From the NCBI GenBank assembly GCA_022614735.1, contig JAKEHZ010000352.1:1-31374 (forward strand): a stretch of 31,374 nt of DNA, given 5' to 3'. This document shows positions 23,864-31,374 of this stretch, piece by piece. A program made the position numbers and the translations under genes. The notes beneath the pieces are model-generated. The model was given only the letters and a program-made list of their open reading frames with translations. It had not been told where the DNA came from and searched no databases. Position 1 is the first letter of the stretch, and the number at the start of each line of letters is the position of its first letter. The DNA comes from Acidobacteriota bacterium. Its GTDB lineage: Bacteria > Acidobacteriota > Blastocatellia > RBC074.

Positions 23864-25837
23864 ATGCAGGGACAAGACAGACATTTCTACGAGTTTGGCC
23901 CATTCCACCTCGATCCGAACGAGCGGCTGCTATTGCGCCAGGGTGAGGTCGTGCCACTTGCACCAAAGGCATTTGAGACGTTGCTCGTGCTTGTTGAGCA
24001 TCACGGTCACGTGCTGTGCAAAGATGAATTGATGAAAATCATCTGGCCTGACACCATCGTCGAGGAAGGTAATCTCACACAACATATCTTCACCCTACGC
24101 CGGGTGTTAGGCGAGGGCCATGGCGAGCAGCATTACATTGAAACCATACCTCGGCGCGGCTATCGCTTTGTCGCAGGAGTGAAGGATGATTGGGATAAGC
24201 GCACCGAGCTGATCGTAGAAGAGCACACACATTCAAATGTCACCAATGAAGATCAGGAGGAGACCGGCGCGCTCGTACCGAGTCCCTTAAAGCGGATGGT
24301 GTCAGTCTCCGGAGAATTAAATCGCAAGTTCAGATGGAAAACAGGCAAAAGAGCCCTGGCCGTCTCGGGATTACTGGCGGGACTCGTAGTTGCGCTCTTC
24401 TACTTTTGGGGCGCCCGCCTGTCTAATAAACCCGTTCCCGGTGCAGGTCTGAGATCGCTGGCAGTGCTCCCATTCAAGGAGATTGGGGCCGAAGGCGATG
24501 ACCCTTACCTGGGGCTCGGGATGGCTGACGTCTTGATCACCCGGTTGGGAAGTTTGCGGCAGGTGGTCGTGCGGCCGACAAACTCAGTCAGCAGATACAC
24601 CAGTCCCGGCCGAGACCCGCGGGTCGCCGGACAAGAGCTGGGTGTTGACGCGGTGCTGGACGGCAACATCCAACGGTCGGGTGATCGCTTGCGGCTGACG
24701 GTGCAGCTTGTGGGCGTGCGAGACGGCGCACGGCTATGGAGCGAAAAATTCGATGAAAAGTTTACCGACATCTTAGCGGTTCAGGATGCGATCTCAGAAA
24801 AGGTGGCTGAAGCGCTGATGCTCCAATTGACCGGCGAACAGAGAAAGTTGCTGCAGAGGCGCTACACTGAAAACGTCGAGGCACATCAGGCTTATCTGAT
24901 GGGGCGTTACTTTTGGGACAGGAGACATGGGAAATCGTTGTTCAAGGCCATCGAGTATTTTCAGCAAGCGATCAACCTCGATCCGAACTATGCCCTGGCT
25001 CACGCAGGGTTAGCTGACTGCTATGTCTCGATGAGCGGCGGGACTCTGCAACTGAGCGCGGGCAACCGCGTAAAGGCATCGACAGCAGCGACAAGGGCTT
25101 TGGATCTCGATGACACACTCGCGGAAGCGCACACGTCACTGGCGTCCTTAAGGCTTCAAGAATGGGATTGGTCAGGAGCAGGCAAGGAATTCGAGCGTGC
25201 CATTGAGCTGAACCCGAACTACGCCAACGCCCACTTGTTCTATGCCTGGTACCTGCAGTTGCGGGGCCGAGTGGATGAGGGTTTGGCAGAAATCTACCGC
25301 GCCCGGGATCTCGATCCCCTCTCTATAGCGATCAACACGACGTTGGGGCGGATGCTGATCGAGACACACCAGTATGACCGGGCCATCGAGCACCTCCAGA
25401 AGGCGCTTGAACTGGGGCCTGACGTCCTGTGGCCGCGGTTACGCCTGGCGCAGGCCTATACTCTCAAAGGGATGTATGATCAAGCCTTCGCCGAGTATCA
25501 AAAAGCTATCGGCCAATTGCGCGATGAAGGGAACAGGGAGGTCGTCTCTGTGGCAAGGTTGAGGCTCGGTCCGGCTTTGGCGCTCGCGGGCAAGAAGGAC
25601 GAGGCGATCAGTATCATTAATGACTGGAAGAAGAATCCAGATCCGTTAATGCGAAGCGAGATCGCCATTATCCACCTTTGCCTCGGCAACAAAGATGAAG
25701 CCTTTGTCTTATGGCATCAGGCCTGCGCAGATCGTGATGGAGGACTGCTTTACGCTATCCTTGATCCGAGGCTTGATGGAATTCGCTCCGATACCCGGTA
25801 CATCGACCTCTTGCGGTGCATGGGACTCGCGCCGTGA
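23864..25837 (+). CDS. CadC-like winged-helix regulator with TolB/FlgO-like and TPR domains
   Basis: A 657-aa membrane-bound transcription regulator of a kind common in Acidobacteriota. Residues 8-104 are an OmpR/CadC winged helix (FGPFHLDPNERLLLRQGEVV, LMKIIWPDTIVEEGNLTQHI, IETIPRRGYRFVAGV). A single membrane helix lies at about 163-183 (RALAVSGLLAGLVVALFYFW). A TolB-N/FlgO-like domain follows at about 197-325 (SLAVLPFKEIG, GMADVLITRLG, DAVLDGNIQRSGDRLRLTVQ), then several TPRs from about 340 to 640 (AIEYFQQAINLDPNYALAHAGLADCY). The DNA-binding part is cytoplasmic and the TPR part would face the periplasm. There is no phospho-receiver domain. It diverges from the unknown gene at 22570-23607 and could control it; that is inference from position only. 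Confidence 0.88.
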   Translation: MQGQDRHFYEFGPFHLDPNERLLLRQGEVVPLAPKAFETLLVLVEHHGHVLCKDELMKIIWPDTIVEEGNLTQHIFTLRRVLGEGHGEQHYIETIPRRGYRFVAGVKDDWDKRTELIVEEHTHSNVTNEDQEETGALVPSPLKRMVSVSGELNRKFRWKTGKRALAVSGLLAGLVVALFYFWGARLSNKPVPGAGLRSLAVLPFKEIGAEGDDPYLGLGMADVLITRLGSLRQVVVRPTNSVSRYTSPGRDPRVAGQELGVDAVLDGNIQRSGDRLRLTVQLVGVRDGARLWSEKFDEKFTDILAVQDAISEKVAEALMLQLTGEQRKLLQRRYTENVEAHQAYLMGRYFWDRRHGKSLFKAIEYFQQAINLDPNYALAHAGLADCYVSMSGGTLQLSAGNRVKASTAATRALDLDDTLAEAHTSLASLRLQEWDWSGAGKEFERAIELNPNYANAHLFYAWYLQLRGRVDEGLAEIYRARDLDPLSIAINTTLGRMLIETHQYDRAIEHLQKALELGPDVLWPRLRLAQAYTLKGMYDQAFAEYQKAIGQLRDEGNREVVSVARLRLGPALALAGKKDEAISIINDWKKNPDPLMRSEIAIIHLCLGNKDEAFVLWHQACADRDGGLLYAILDPRLDGIRSDTRYIDLLRCMGLAP

Positions 25838-25870
25838 AAGATAATTCGGCGATTGCTCTCCAGTTGATCT

Positions 25871-26842
25871 TCAAACAAGTTTGTAACCGAAATCCAGATT
25901 GTCGTCTGAAAGCAGCATAAACTCATGGATGTCGAACGGATGTGTACCGCCTTTGATCGGATGAAGGAGTGCGACGTCGATCAGATGGTTGAGCAGATCG
26001 CCGTTCTCATCGATATCAACATCGAGCAGCAGGACATTTTTACCAGATGCGTCTCTTGCCGGAGCCATCGTTAATTGTAGATTGGCATGGCGTTCATCGG
26101 TCTTGACGCTGCGAATCTCATCTTTGATGAAGTGGAACTCAGGCAAATTTTTCTCCAGCCTGGCGACATGCTGGCTATGGTCCGCCTCTTCATAATCGTC
26201 GAACTTGTCGATATTTTGAAGAATATGCTTTACGATTTCGCCCATCTCCGGGTCCACGATGGCGAAAAATCGCTCACGATCTATGGCGAGGATTTGCCTG
26301 ACAAAGGAGAACCAGGGATGCATACTGCCGATCGGTTCCGCGGTCAACATCATTTTGGTGAAGATATTTAGCATGGCCGCTTTAGCAATTATGGCGCGAT
26401 CGCCATTGACTTTGTTGTAGTCGTCGCCGGTGAATTTTCCGATTGGTAGACCCTTGATCACCTTGATTTGCGAGATCTCAAGAATAGTTTTCAGCGTATC
26501 GAACTGCGTTGAGAGCTGGTTCCAGGGCACGAAACTTGCCCGCCATTCTTTGGGATTGCGCAGGACAGTCAAATCAATAGGCAGGTCCTCCCCATCTGTG
26601 AGTGAGAAGATGGTGGTTTTACAGTGCCTGTAACGTTTGGGCATCACTTCACAGACCAAATTTCTGGCCTGCGGGAAGGCCGGAAGTTCCAGCCGCTGTC
26701 CGGGCGGAAAGGACATCTTAAAGCTCCCGATTTGCGTAGAACTAAAATCAAGCCGGATGGCAGTAACCCTGGTTTCGGGATCATCGGCTTGCTGCTTTCT
26801 GACATCTTTCAGGGTCAAATTGAGAAATCCTAAATTGCTCAT
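25871..26842 (-). CDS. Unrecognised 323-aa protein paired with the metallophosphoesterase
   Basis: I do not recognise this protein. It has no signal peptide or membrane helix and is acidic with a mixed alpha/beta composition. Distinct stretches are GFLNLTLKDVRKQQ at the N-terminus, HPWFSFVRQILAIDRERFFAIVDPEMGEIVKHIL in two adjacent runs near the middle, and NVLLLDVDIDENGDLLNHLIDVALL near the end. It starts 12 bp after the metallophosphoesterase gene ends, on the same strand, so the pair is very likely translated from one mRNA. The conserved pairing cannot be tested here. Confidence 0.7.
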   Translation of the reverse strand: MSNLGFLNLTLKDVRKQQADDPETRVTAIRLDFSSTQIGSFKMSFPPGQRLELPAFPQARNLVCEVMPKRYRHCKTTIFSLTDGEDLPIDLTVLRNPKEWRASFVPWNQLSTQFDTLKTILEISQIKVIKGLPIGKFTGDDYNKVNGDRAIIAKAAMLNIFTKMMLTAEPIGSMHPWFSFVRQILAIDRERFFAIVDPEMGEIVKHILQNIDKFDDYEEADHSQHVARLEKNLPEFHFIKDEIRSVKTDERHANLQLTMAPARDASGKNVLLLDVDIDENGDLLNHLIDVALLHPIKGGTHPFDIHEFMLLSDDNLDFGYKLV

Positions 26843-26854
26843 TGAAAATCCCCC

Positions 26855-28282
26855 TTATGAAACAAGAAACGGCGGCGAAAGTTGCTGTCCGGCAACGTGG
26901 TTGATCCTGATGTGTCGAAGCTGCCCATCTGCCAGATGGCCGATGGGCGTCACCTTCATTTGTTCACCGGTGATTTCGACCAGCAGAAAATGGCCTTCGT
27001 CATTGCCGCCCCAGACTTGCGTTTTGGCATCGGCGAAGTCCTTCGGCCTGCTCTCTCGATATTTCCCGCCGCCGCCTGTAAGAAAATGCGCGATCCCATC
27101 GGCTAGCGAGTACTGAAAGTTGTGCTCATGGCCGCTAAAAGTGACGCGAATGCCGGCAGTCGAACTGCGTTGTTCAAAGAGTCTTCGTAACTCTTTCAGC
27201 CCCCCATGTTGTGGCCCGGCGCAGAAAGCCGGATGATGCGAGAACGGGATGCGCCAGCGTGGCTGTGTTACGATCGAAAACGCGCGATTTATGAAATCCT
27301 GATTCTGCAGATGCTCAATAGAACACTTGCCATCCTCACCCTTGGACGTATCAAGGCAGACGAACTCAATCTCAGCGCCGTAGTGAAAGCGATAGAATAG
27401 ACCAGACTCAAGATTGGCATCCTGTGCATCGCGCAGTTCCCTGAATTGCGTGGGAAGATAGAGATTGTCGTAGATCTGATCGCGATCACCGCTTTTTTCA
27501 TTATCGTCGTCATCGTGGTTCCCGATTACCGGAAAGACTGGTACTCGGTTGAGCAGATAGCGATAGGGCTGAAAGTAGGTATAGAACCAGTCGTCATCCT
27601 CATCGCCACTCGCACCTCCGGTGATAATCTTCAGAAAGGTTTTTGCGTAGATGATGTCTCCAGTCGCGAGAATAAAACGAAACCGATGTTGATCGTATGC
27701 GGCCTCCAGTGCCTCGGCCACCTGGCGCTGGCATTGCGGTAGTTTTGGCGGCTTTTTTACACCACGACCGAAATCACCGATCACTGCGAAGGTCAAGTTC
27801 GCCGCATCTGTGTCCTGAGCAGGGAAGGTGTGAAAGCGGTTCTCGTAACCGTGGTCACACACTCGCATGACGCCCTCGGAACCGTCAAAATGCCAATCAC
27901 GCAATGGCCCTGCCGCCCACTCGCTTCCCTTGCCGTTTTTCCCGCGCATTACCACGCGAAAGGTGTATTCGGTATCCGGCTTGAGGCCCTGTACCACCGC
28001 GTGATTGGTCGCCTCGACCTCGATCTTTTGTTCGTTACCCGAACCTACTTCGGTCACAAAGACCGTCGCCTTCGCAGCGTATGCCTCGGACGATTCGCCG
28101 ATGGATTGTTTCCGTCCATCGGCACGTTTGGCCAGATCATCGTCATCGAGCTTCTCCCATTTTTCCTTGCCATCCTTCGCTTCGACTTTGAAGAAGAACG
28201 CACCCCACGCAATGATCGCTGCATTGTGCGTGAGTGCGGGGAGATAGAGATATTCTTCGCGATGGATTCTTTTGGCTGACAT
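26855..28282 (-). CDS. Calcineurin-like metallophosphoesterase with N-terminal FnIII-like domain
   Basis: A 475-aa protein with the purple-acid-phosphatase layout. The N-terminal part (about 10-155) has fibronectin-III features (NHAVVQGLKPDTEYTFRVVM). The catalytic domain has all five metal-binding blocks: GDFG (169-172), GDIIY (208-212), GNHD (254-257), SHHP (348-351) and GHEHN (384-388). It would hydrolyse phosphate esters with a dinuclear metal centre. Relatives of this type are usually exported, but no signal peptide is visible here, so a cytoplasmic enzyme or non-classical export is suggested. An acidic insert DEDDDWF lies after the second block. AGAGGA precedes ATG 28282. Confidence 0.88.
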   Translation of the reverse strand: MSAKRIHREEYLYLPALTHNAAIIAWGAFFFKVEAKDGKEKWEKLDDDDLAKRADGRKQSIGESSEAYAAKATVFVTEVGSGNEQKIEVEATNHAVVQGLKPDTEYTFRVVMRGKNGKGSEWAAGPLRDWHFDGSEGVMRVCDHGYENRFHTFPAQDTDAANLTFAVIGDFGRGVKKPPKLPQCQRQVAEALEAAYDQHRFRFILATGDIIYAKTFLKIITGGASGDEDDDWFYTYFQPYRYLLNRVPVFPVIGNHDDDDNEKSGDRDQIYDNLYLPTQFRELRDAQDANLESGLFYRFHYGAEIEFVCLDTSKGEDGKCSIEHLQNQDFINRAFSIVTQPRWRIPFSHHPAFCAGPQHGGLKELRRLFEQRSSTAGIRVTFSGHEHNFQYSLADGIAHFLTGGGGKYRESRPKDFADAKTQVWGGNDEGHFLLVEITGEQMKVTPIGHLADGQLRHIRINHVAGQQLSPPFLVS

Positions 28283-28473
28283 AGTTCCTCTCCTAACTGT
28301 GGGTTATTCCCGAGTTTGTCGCCATAGCCGAGATTAAGACGACTGAGAAAAATTAAAACCTGTCCGAGCTGGCTGAGCCACGGACAAAAACCACTATAGC
28401 ACAAACACTAGAGAGAGAAGAACACAAATTTTAGGCGAGTCTTAACTTCCCTTTTGCCTGCTTTCGAGAGACA

Positions 28474-28575
28474 GAAGAGGGAAAACGGAACAGACGGAAA
28501 TAACGGAACAAACGGAAAAATCCTGAAGAATTTCCGTTTGTTCCGTTATTTCCGTCTGTTCCGTTTTCCCTCTTC
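28474..28575. repeat. Perfect 45-bp inverted repeat of CGGAACAAA-type units
   Basis: The arms 28474-28518 and 28531-28575 are exact reverse complements made of degenerate 9-bp units (CGGAACAGA, CGGAAATAA, CGGAACAAA), with a 12-nt loop. The right arm touches the stop codon of the kinase gene (28576-28578). It is followed in the transcription direction by about 190 bp without a gene before the metallophosphoesterase start. Confidence 0.92.
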
Positions 28576-30594
28576 CTAAATCTTGGGGCGAATCCTACCT
28601 GCCATTGGCCACCACTGTACAAGAATTGATACCGTTCCTCGCCCAAAGACACGCAGCACTGCGCAGCGCCAGCTATTTTTCGACCCCGGCGGCTCAACGA
28701 CGCCGACACGATGCCGGTAGCCACGTGGGATTGCAATTGTGCCGGGTATACCAGGCATTTCTATCTTGATCACACGTTCGTCATTTACCCTGCCGCTCCA
28801 TTGAATCAGCGTCGGCCCGATCTTTTGCGATGATTCTCCATCATTATTGTGCGTCGGTTCTCTGGACTCATTCTGGTCAGAGTTCTCACGATCCGAGCCA
28901 TTCTGATTACTTGCCGCTGCGTTGTCATTTTCCCGCCGCCAGACCTGATTGTTTCCGTCTCTTCCGGGAGCTTGCGAGATGTCGGGTTCGCTCTCCGGGT
29001 GCGGGACGCGTGTCACTGCAATGATCGGCTCGGGTAGTGGTGGAGTCTGCGGCTTCGCGATTGGCGGAACGGGCAGTGGATTTGATGTGGGCGTCATTAT
29101 ACGCGCGCTAGCGCTGCTGTTCGATGTAACTGATCGGATTGGTTTCGAGATCGGTTGAGTTTGGATTGATGGAGTTACTTGCGGGTTTGGGCTCACTGAA
29201 TTCGCGTTCTCTTGCGAAAGCCTCGCTGCTAATTCCAGAGCATCAGCGTCGCTACCCGGAGAGAGAGAGTTTTGCTCACCAGTCTGATTGGCCGTCGCTG
29301 CCGGCGATGGCGAGACATCACCCGCTATGTTTTCGGGATTCGATGCTATCGTTTGACGCGAAGTCATTAATTGCCCGCCGAGCAAGACCCCGGCAGCCGA
29401 AAGCAGAATCAAAAGTGCTGCCGCAACCGTGACGCGTCGCCGTCGTTGACGAACCAGCTTCAAACGGGCATCGGGTGATTCTTCAACAGTTTCATGAAAC
29501 ATCACCTCCCGATCTCTTTGGACCGTTTGATCGTCCTCTTCCGGACTGGTTTGTAGCGGAATGATGATCTGGTTCGTCCCAGCGCGCATTTCCGAAGCGA
29601 ATTCTTCTACGCTCTGCTGCCGCTCAGCGGGATTCTTAGCCAGAGCGCGGAGAATAGCTTTTTCTAAACTGGCAGGCAGATCGGGGTTGATAGCGCGTGG
29701 CGGGATCGGTTTTGCTTGAATCTGCTTAAGCGCAATCTCAGTGGGCGTCCGGCCGGTGAAAGGCCGCTGTCCGGTAAGCATTTCGTAAAGCACTATGCCG
29801 AGCGAATAGATATCAGTGTGATGATCGAGTGGACGGCTCTGGCATTGTTCGGGAGAAGCATAAGCGACAGTTCCGCTCATGACCGAATGTTGTGTGAATG
29901 GCGGTGCGCCGGGCGGCTGCGGGAATTTGGCGATTCCGAAATCGATCAACTTGATTGCAGATTGCGAGGCGCCGGATGGGAGAATTGAGATATAGCTGGC
30001 ATTCTCATGATGAACGATTCCGTACTCAATAAAGATATTTCTAGGATTGATGTCGCGATGCACGATGCCACGCGCGTGGACATCTTTCAGAGCTGAGATG
30101 ATTTCGCTCGTAATCCGAATCGCTTGAGACAATTCGATACGTCTTCTGTTGGCAATTTCCTCCCGTAACGTTCGGCCGCGCAAATATTCCATGACCACGT
30201 AGCGCAGGTCGCCATTGATCATCCCGGTGCCGTAAAAACCCACGATATTCGGGTGATGAATGGAGGCAAGGGTCTCAGCTTCGCGCCGCATCCGTTCGAT
30301 CATTTCGGTCCAGTAACGGCGGCCTTCAAGCGACTCGATCGCATAGCTTAAATCGCGACGAGCAAGCTGCGACGGGTCGCTGATCTTGATGACAACATCC
30401 TGATCAGATTCCAGATTAGTCGCGGCGAAGACGGTCGAAAGACCTCCCTGACCTAAACGACGATCGATGCGATAACGTTCTTCAATGATTTGATCGATGA
30501 GTTGATCGAGATCGGGCTCGTGCACTTGAGCACAGTGAGGACAGAAAACGGCAAGATCATTAAGATCGCCGAAACAACGTGCGCAGCGACTCAT
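28576..30594 (-). CDS. Zinc-ribbon transmembrane Ser/Thr protein kinase
   Basis: A 672-aa Hanks-type kinase. A zinc ribbon opens the protein (Cys4, Cys7, Cys18, Cys21). The kinase domain (about 41-320) has the glycine loop LGQGGLSTV, the ATP-binding Lys70 in VVIKIS, a helix-C glutamate near 105-107, and the catalytic loop VHRDINPRN (178-186) with Asp181. DFG is at 218-220 and the activation segment ends ASPEQ. The usual lysine two residues after the catalytic Asp is Asn183, and about 20 extra residues lie between the catalytic loop and DFG. A membrane helix (about 388-408) follows Arg-rich VRQRRRR. The external part is Pro/Ser/Asn-rich (about 410-590) with a small beta-rich end. It likely senses an envelope signal. 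The stop touches the 45-bp inverted repeat. Confidence 0.9.
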   Translation of the reverse strand: MSRCARCFGDLNDLAVFCPHCAQVHEPDLDQLIDQIIEERYRIDRRLGQGGLSTVFAATNLESDQDVVIKISDPSQLARRDLSYAIESLEGRRYWTEMIERMRREAETLASIHHPNIVGFYGTGMINGDLRYVVMEYLRGRTLREEIANRRRIELSQAIRITSEIISALKDVHARGIVHRDINPRNIFIEYGIVHHENASYISILPSGASQSAIKLIDFGIAKFPQPPGAPPFTQHSVMSGTVAYASPEQCQSRPLDHHTDIYSLGIVLYEMLTGQRPFTGRTPTEIALKQIQAKPIPPRAINPDLPASLEKAILRALAKNPAERQQSVEEFASEMRAGTNQIIIPLQTSPEEDDQTVQRDREVMFHETVEESPDARLKLVRQRRRRVTVAAALLILLSAAGVLLGGQLMTSRQTIASNPENIAGDVSPSPAATANQTGEQNSLSPGSDADALELAARLSQENANSVSPNPQVTPSIQTQPISKPIRSVTSNSSASARIMTPTSNPLPVPPIAKPQTPPLPEPIIAVTRVPHPESEPDISQAPGRDGNNQVWRRENDNAAASNQNGSDRENSDQNESREPTHNNDGESSQKIGPTLIQWSGRVNDERVIKIEMPGIPGTIAIPRGYRHRVGVVEPPGSKNSWRCAVLRVFGRGTVSILVQWWPMAGRIRPKI

Positions 30595-30704
30595 GGCCTA
30601 CTCCTTGCTGATGTTAAGAGGGTAATGAAAGTATAGGTGAAAGGGGATTGGATTGCCAGTGGAAGCCATTGGTCGAATTCGAAATCTTGTGACCGCGCGT
30701 CCCT

Positions 30705-31127
30705 TTACTTAGCCATCCGCGAATCGACTGAAACATTCCCGCCCCCCATTATCACTAACGTAAGCGCCATGCAGAGTAGAGCAAGCGCGTATTCATATCC
30801 GTTCTCCGATAAGAAGAATCCATTTCTCCAATGCACTGCAAATATTGCAATGGCCACTCGACAGGCGATAAAAAATGCGGCTGCGCGCGTAAATAATCCA
30901 AGCAATACGAGCGCACCCCCGATGAATTCCGAAAAGGCCATTGCGCCCAGCCAAAACCACGACGGGTGCAGATCGAGCGGGGCTCTTCCATCCATCCACG
31001 CATCAAGACCTCTGCCACCCCATATGCCGAAGATTTTCTGCGCACCGTGCGCGAACATAATAGAGCCGAGAGCAAGACGAATTGGAAAAGTGGCCCAGGT
31101 AGCTGTTGTTGCAGTCATAAGTGACAT
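30705..31127 (-). CDS. DoxX-family membrane protein
   Basis: A 140-aa protein with four hydrophobic helices, typical of DoxX (PIRLALGSIMFAHGAQKIFG at the start, FSEFIGGALVLLGLFTRAAAFFIA, and YALALLCMALTLVIMGGG at the end). DoxX members are inner-membrane proteins linked to quinone or thiosulfate redox and oxidative stress responses, but most are not characterised. The start at 31127 is chosen because GAGAGGTG lies six bases before it; in-frame ATGs at 31133 and 31157 have worse spacing. The gene stands alone, 110 bp upstream of the kinase gene start. Confidence 0.85.
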   Translation of the reverse strand: MSLMTATTATWATFPIRLALGSIMFAHGAQKIFGIWGGRGLDAWMDGRAPLDLHPSWFWLGAMAFSEFIGGALVLLGLFTRAAAFFIACRVAIAIFAVHWRNGFFLSENGYEYALALLCMALTLVIMGGGNVSVDSRMAK

Positions 31128-31374
31128 TGTCATCACCTCTCTCAGAAATAGCTTCATGTGTGTTGACAGATGTGCCGTAAGTGATATGTTACTTCAAGTT
31201 GTGGAGTTTATGCGGAGCTAGCTGGCACGTCAAGCCAGTGTAAAGCCTAAGTAATTGGTGGCAAATCACTACGGATCTACGGATCTACGGATTGCGGATT
31301 GCGGATTGCGGATTGCGGATTTAAAGAGAACCAGAACCTAAATTGCTGAAACCTTATTAAATCCGCAATCCGCA
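31128..31374. repeat. Intergenic end of window with a TGCGGAT tandem array and start of its inverted partner
   Basis: After the 5' region of the DoxX gene, 31271-31323 holds tandem CTACGGAT and then four TGCGGAT units. From 31358 to the window end the inverted partner begins (17 bp, exact to 31307-31323). The repeat is therefore cut by the window edge and may be larger. No gene is visible in this 247-bp stretch. Confidence 0.85.

Noticed and set aside
30637..31221. 194-aa plus-strand ORF
   Set aside because: It is antisense to the DoxX gene, which has clear family motifs and hydrophobic helices; the plus-strand translation resembles nothing.

Overview
The window looks like chromosomal DNA of an Acidobacteriota bacterium, probably of the Blastocatellia type. 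Pointers are a VWA protein of the 'VWFA-related Acidobacterial' kind, a secreted BNR-repeat protein ending in a BACON domain and a 'Solibacter' C-terminal domain, a large Oar-like TonB receptor with a carboxypeptidase-regulatory N-terminus, a CadC-like winged-helix/TPR regulator, and a zinc-ribbon Ser/Thr kinase. This placement is inference from domain repertoire. No rRNA, tRNA, CRISPR array, transposase or phage gene was seen.

Layout. 1-2404: an FAD amine/amino-acid oxidoreductase and an ornithine-cyclodeaminase-family reductase, behind an unusual leader. 2504-3274 (-): exonuclease III. 3641-4759 (+): secreted VWA protein, convergent with an acyl-CoA dehydrogenase (4872-6020, -). 6265-7638 (-): MgtE. 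7890-11051 (-): TonB-dependent receptor. 11367-15996 (-): three exported amidohydrolase paralogues in an apparent operon; only the middle one keeps its metal ligands. 16216-16914 (+): a HAD hydrolase with no normal start codon. 17128-20586 (+): BNR/BACON protein, then a lipoprotein. 21440-23607 (-): an SDR protein and an unknown beta-rich protein with complex leaders. 23864-25837 (+): winged-helix/TPR regulator. 25871-28282 (-): an unknown protein and a metallophosphoesterase. 28576-30594 (-): zinc-ribbon Ser/Thr kinase. 30705-31127 (-): DoxX protein.

The most unusual content lies between the genes. (1) Four copies of one leader element occur at 145-234, 22244-22338, 22435-22485 and 23608-23692. 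Three are complete and sit directly upstream of the ribosome binding site of a gene (FAD oxidoreductase, SDR, unknown protein). Each carries a possible 6-9 codon open frame ending in Thr-Pro-stop (MSRATP, MSQWSTP, MSSWTTP, MGGAIFATP). In the complete copies a fixed 8-nt spacer follows, then a 16-bp hairpin, then the Shine-Dalgarno of the gene. This is the best candidate here for an undescribed regulatory system. (2) At least nine long, mostly perfect inverted repeats lie between genes, usually touching a stop codon. Many have arms built from short tandem units, and the unit differs from locus to locus (TTTTCAG, TTTTGCC/TTTTGAT, AGGATTTAC-like, CGGAACAAA-like, TGCGGAT). In one case the TTTTGCC repeat is part of a gene and encodes the hydrophobic core of its signal peptide.
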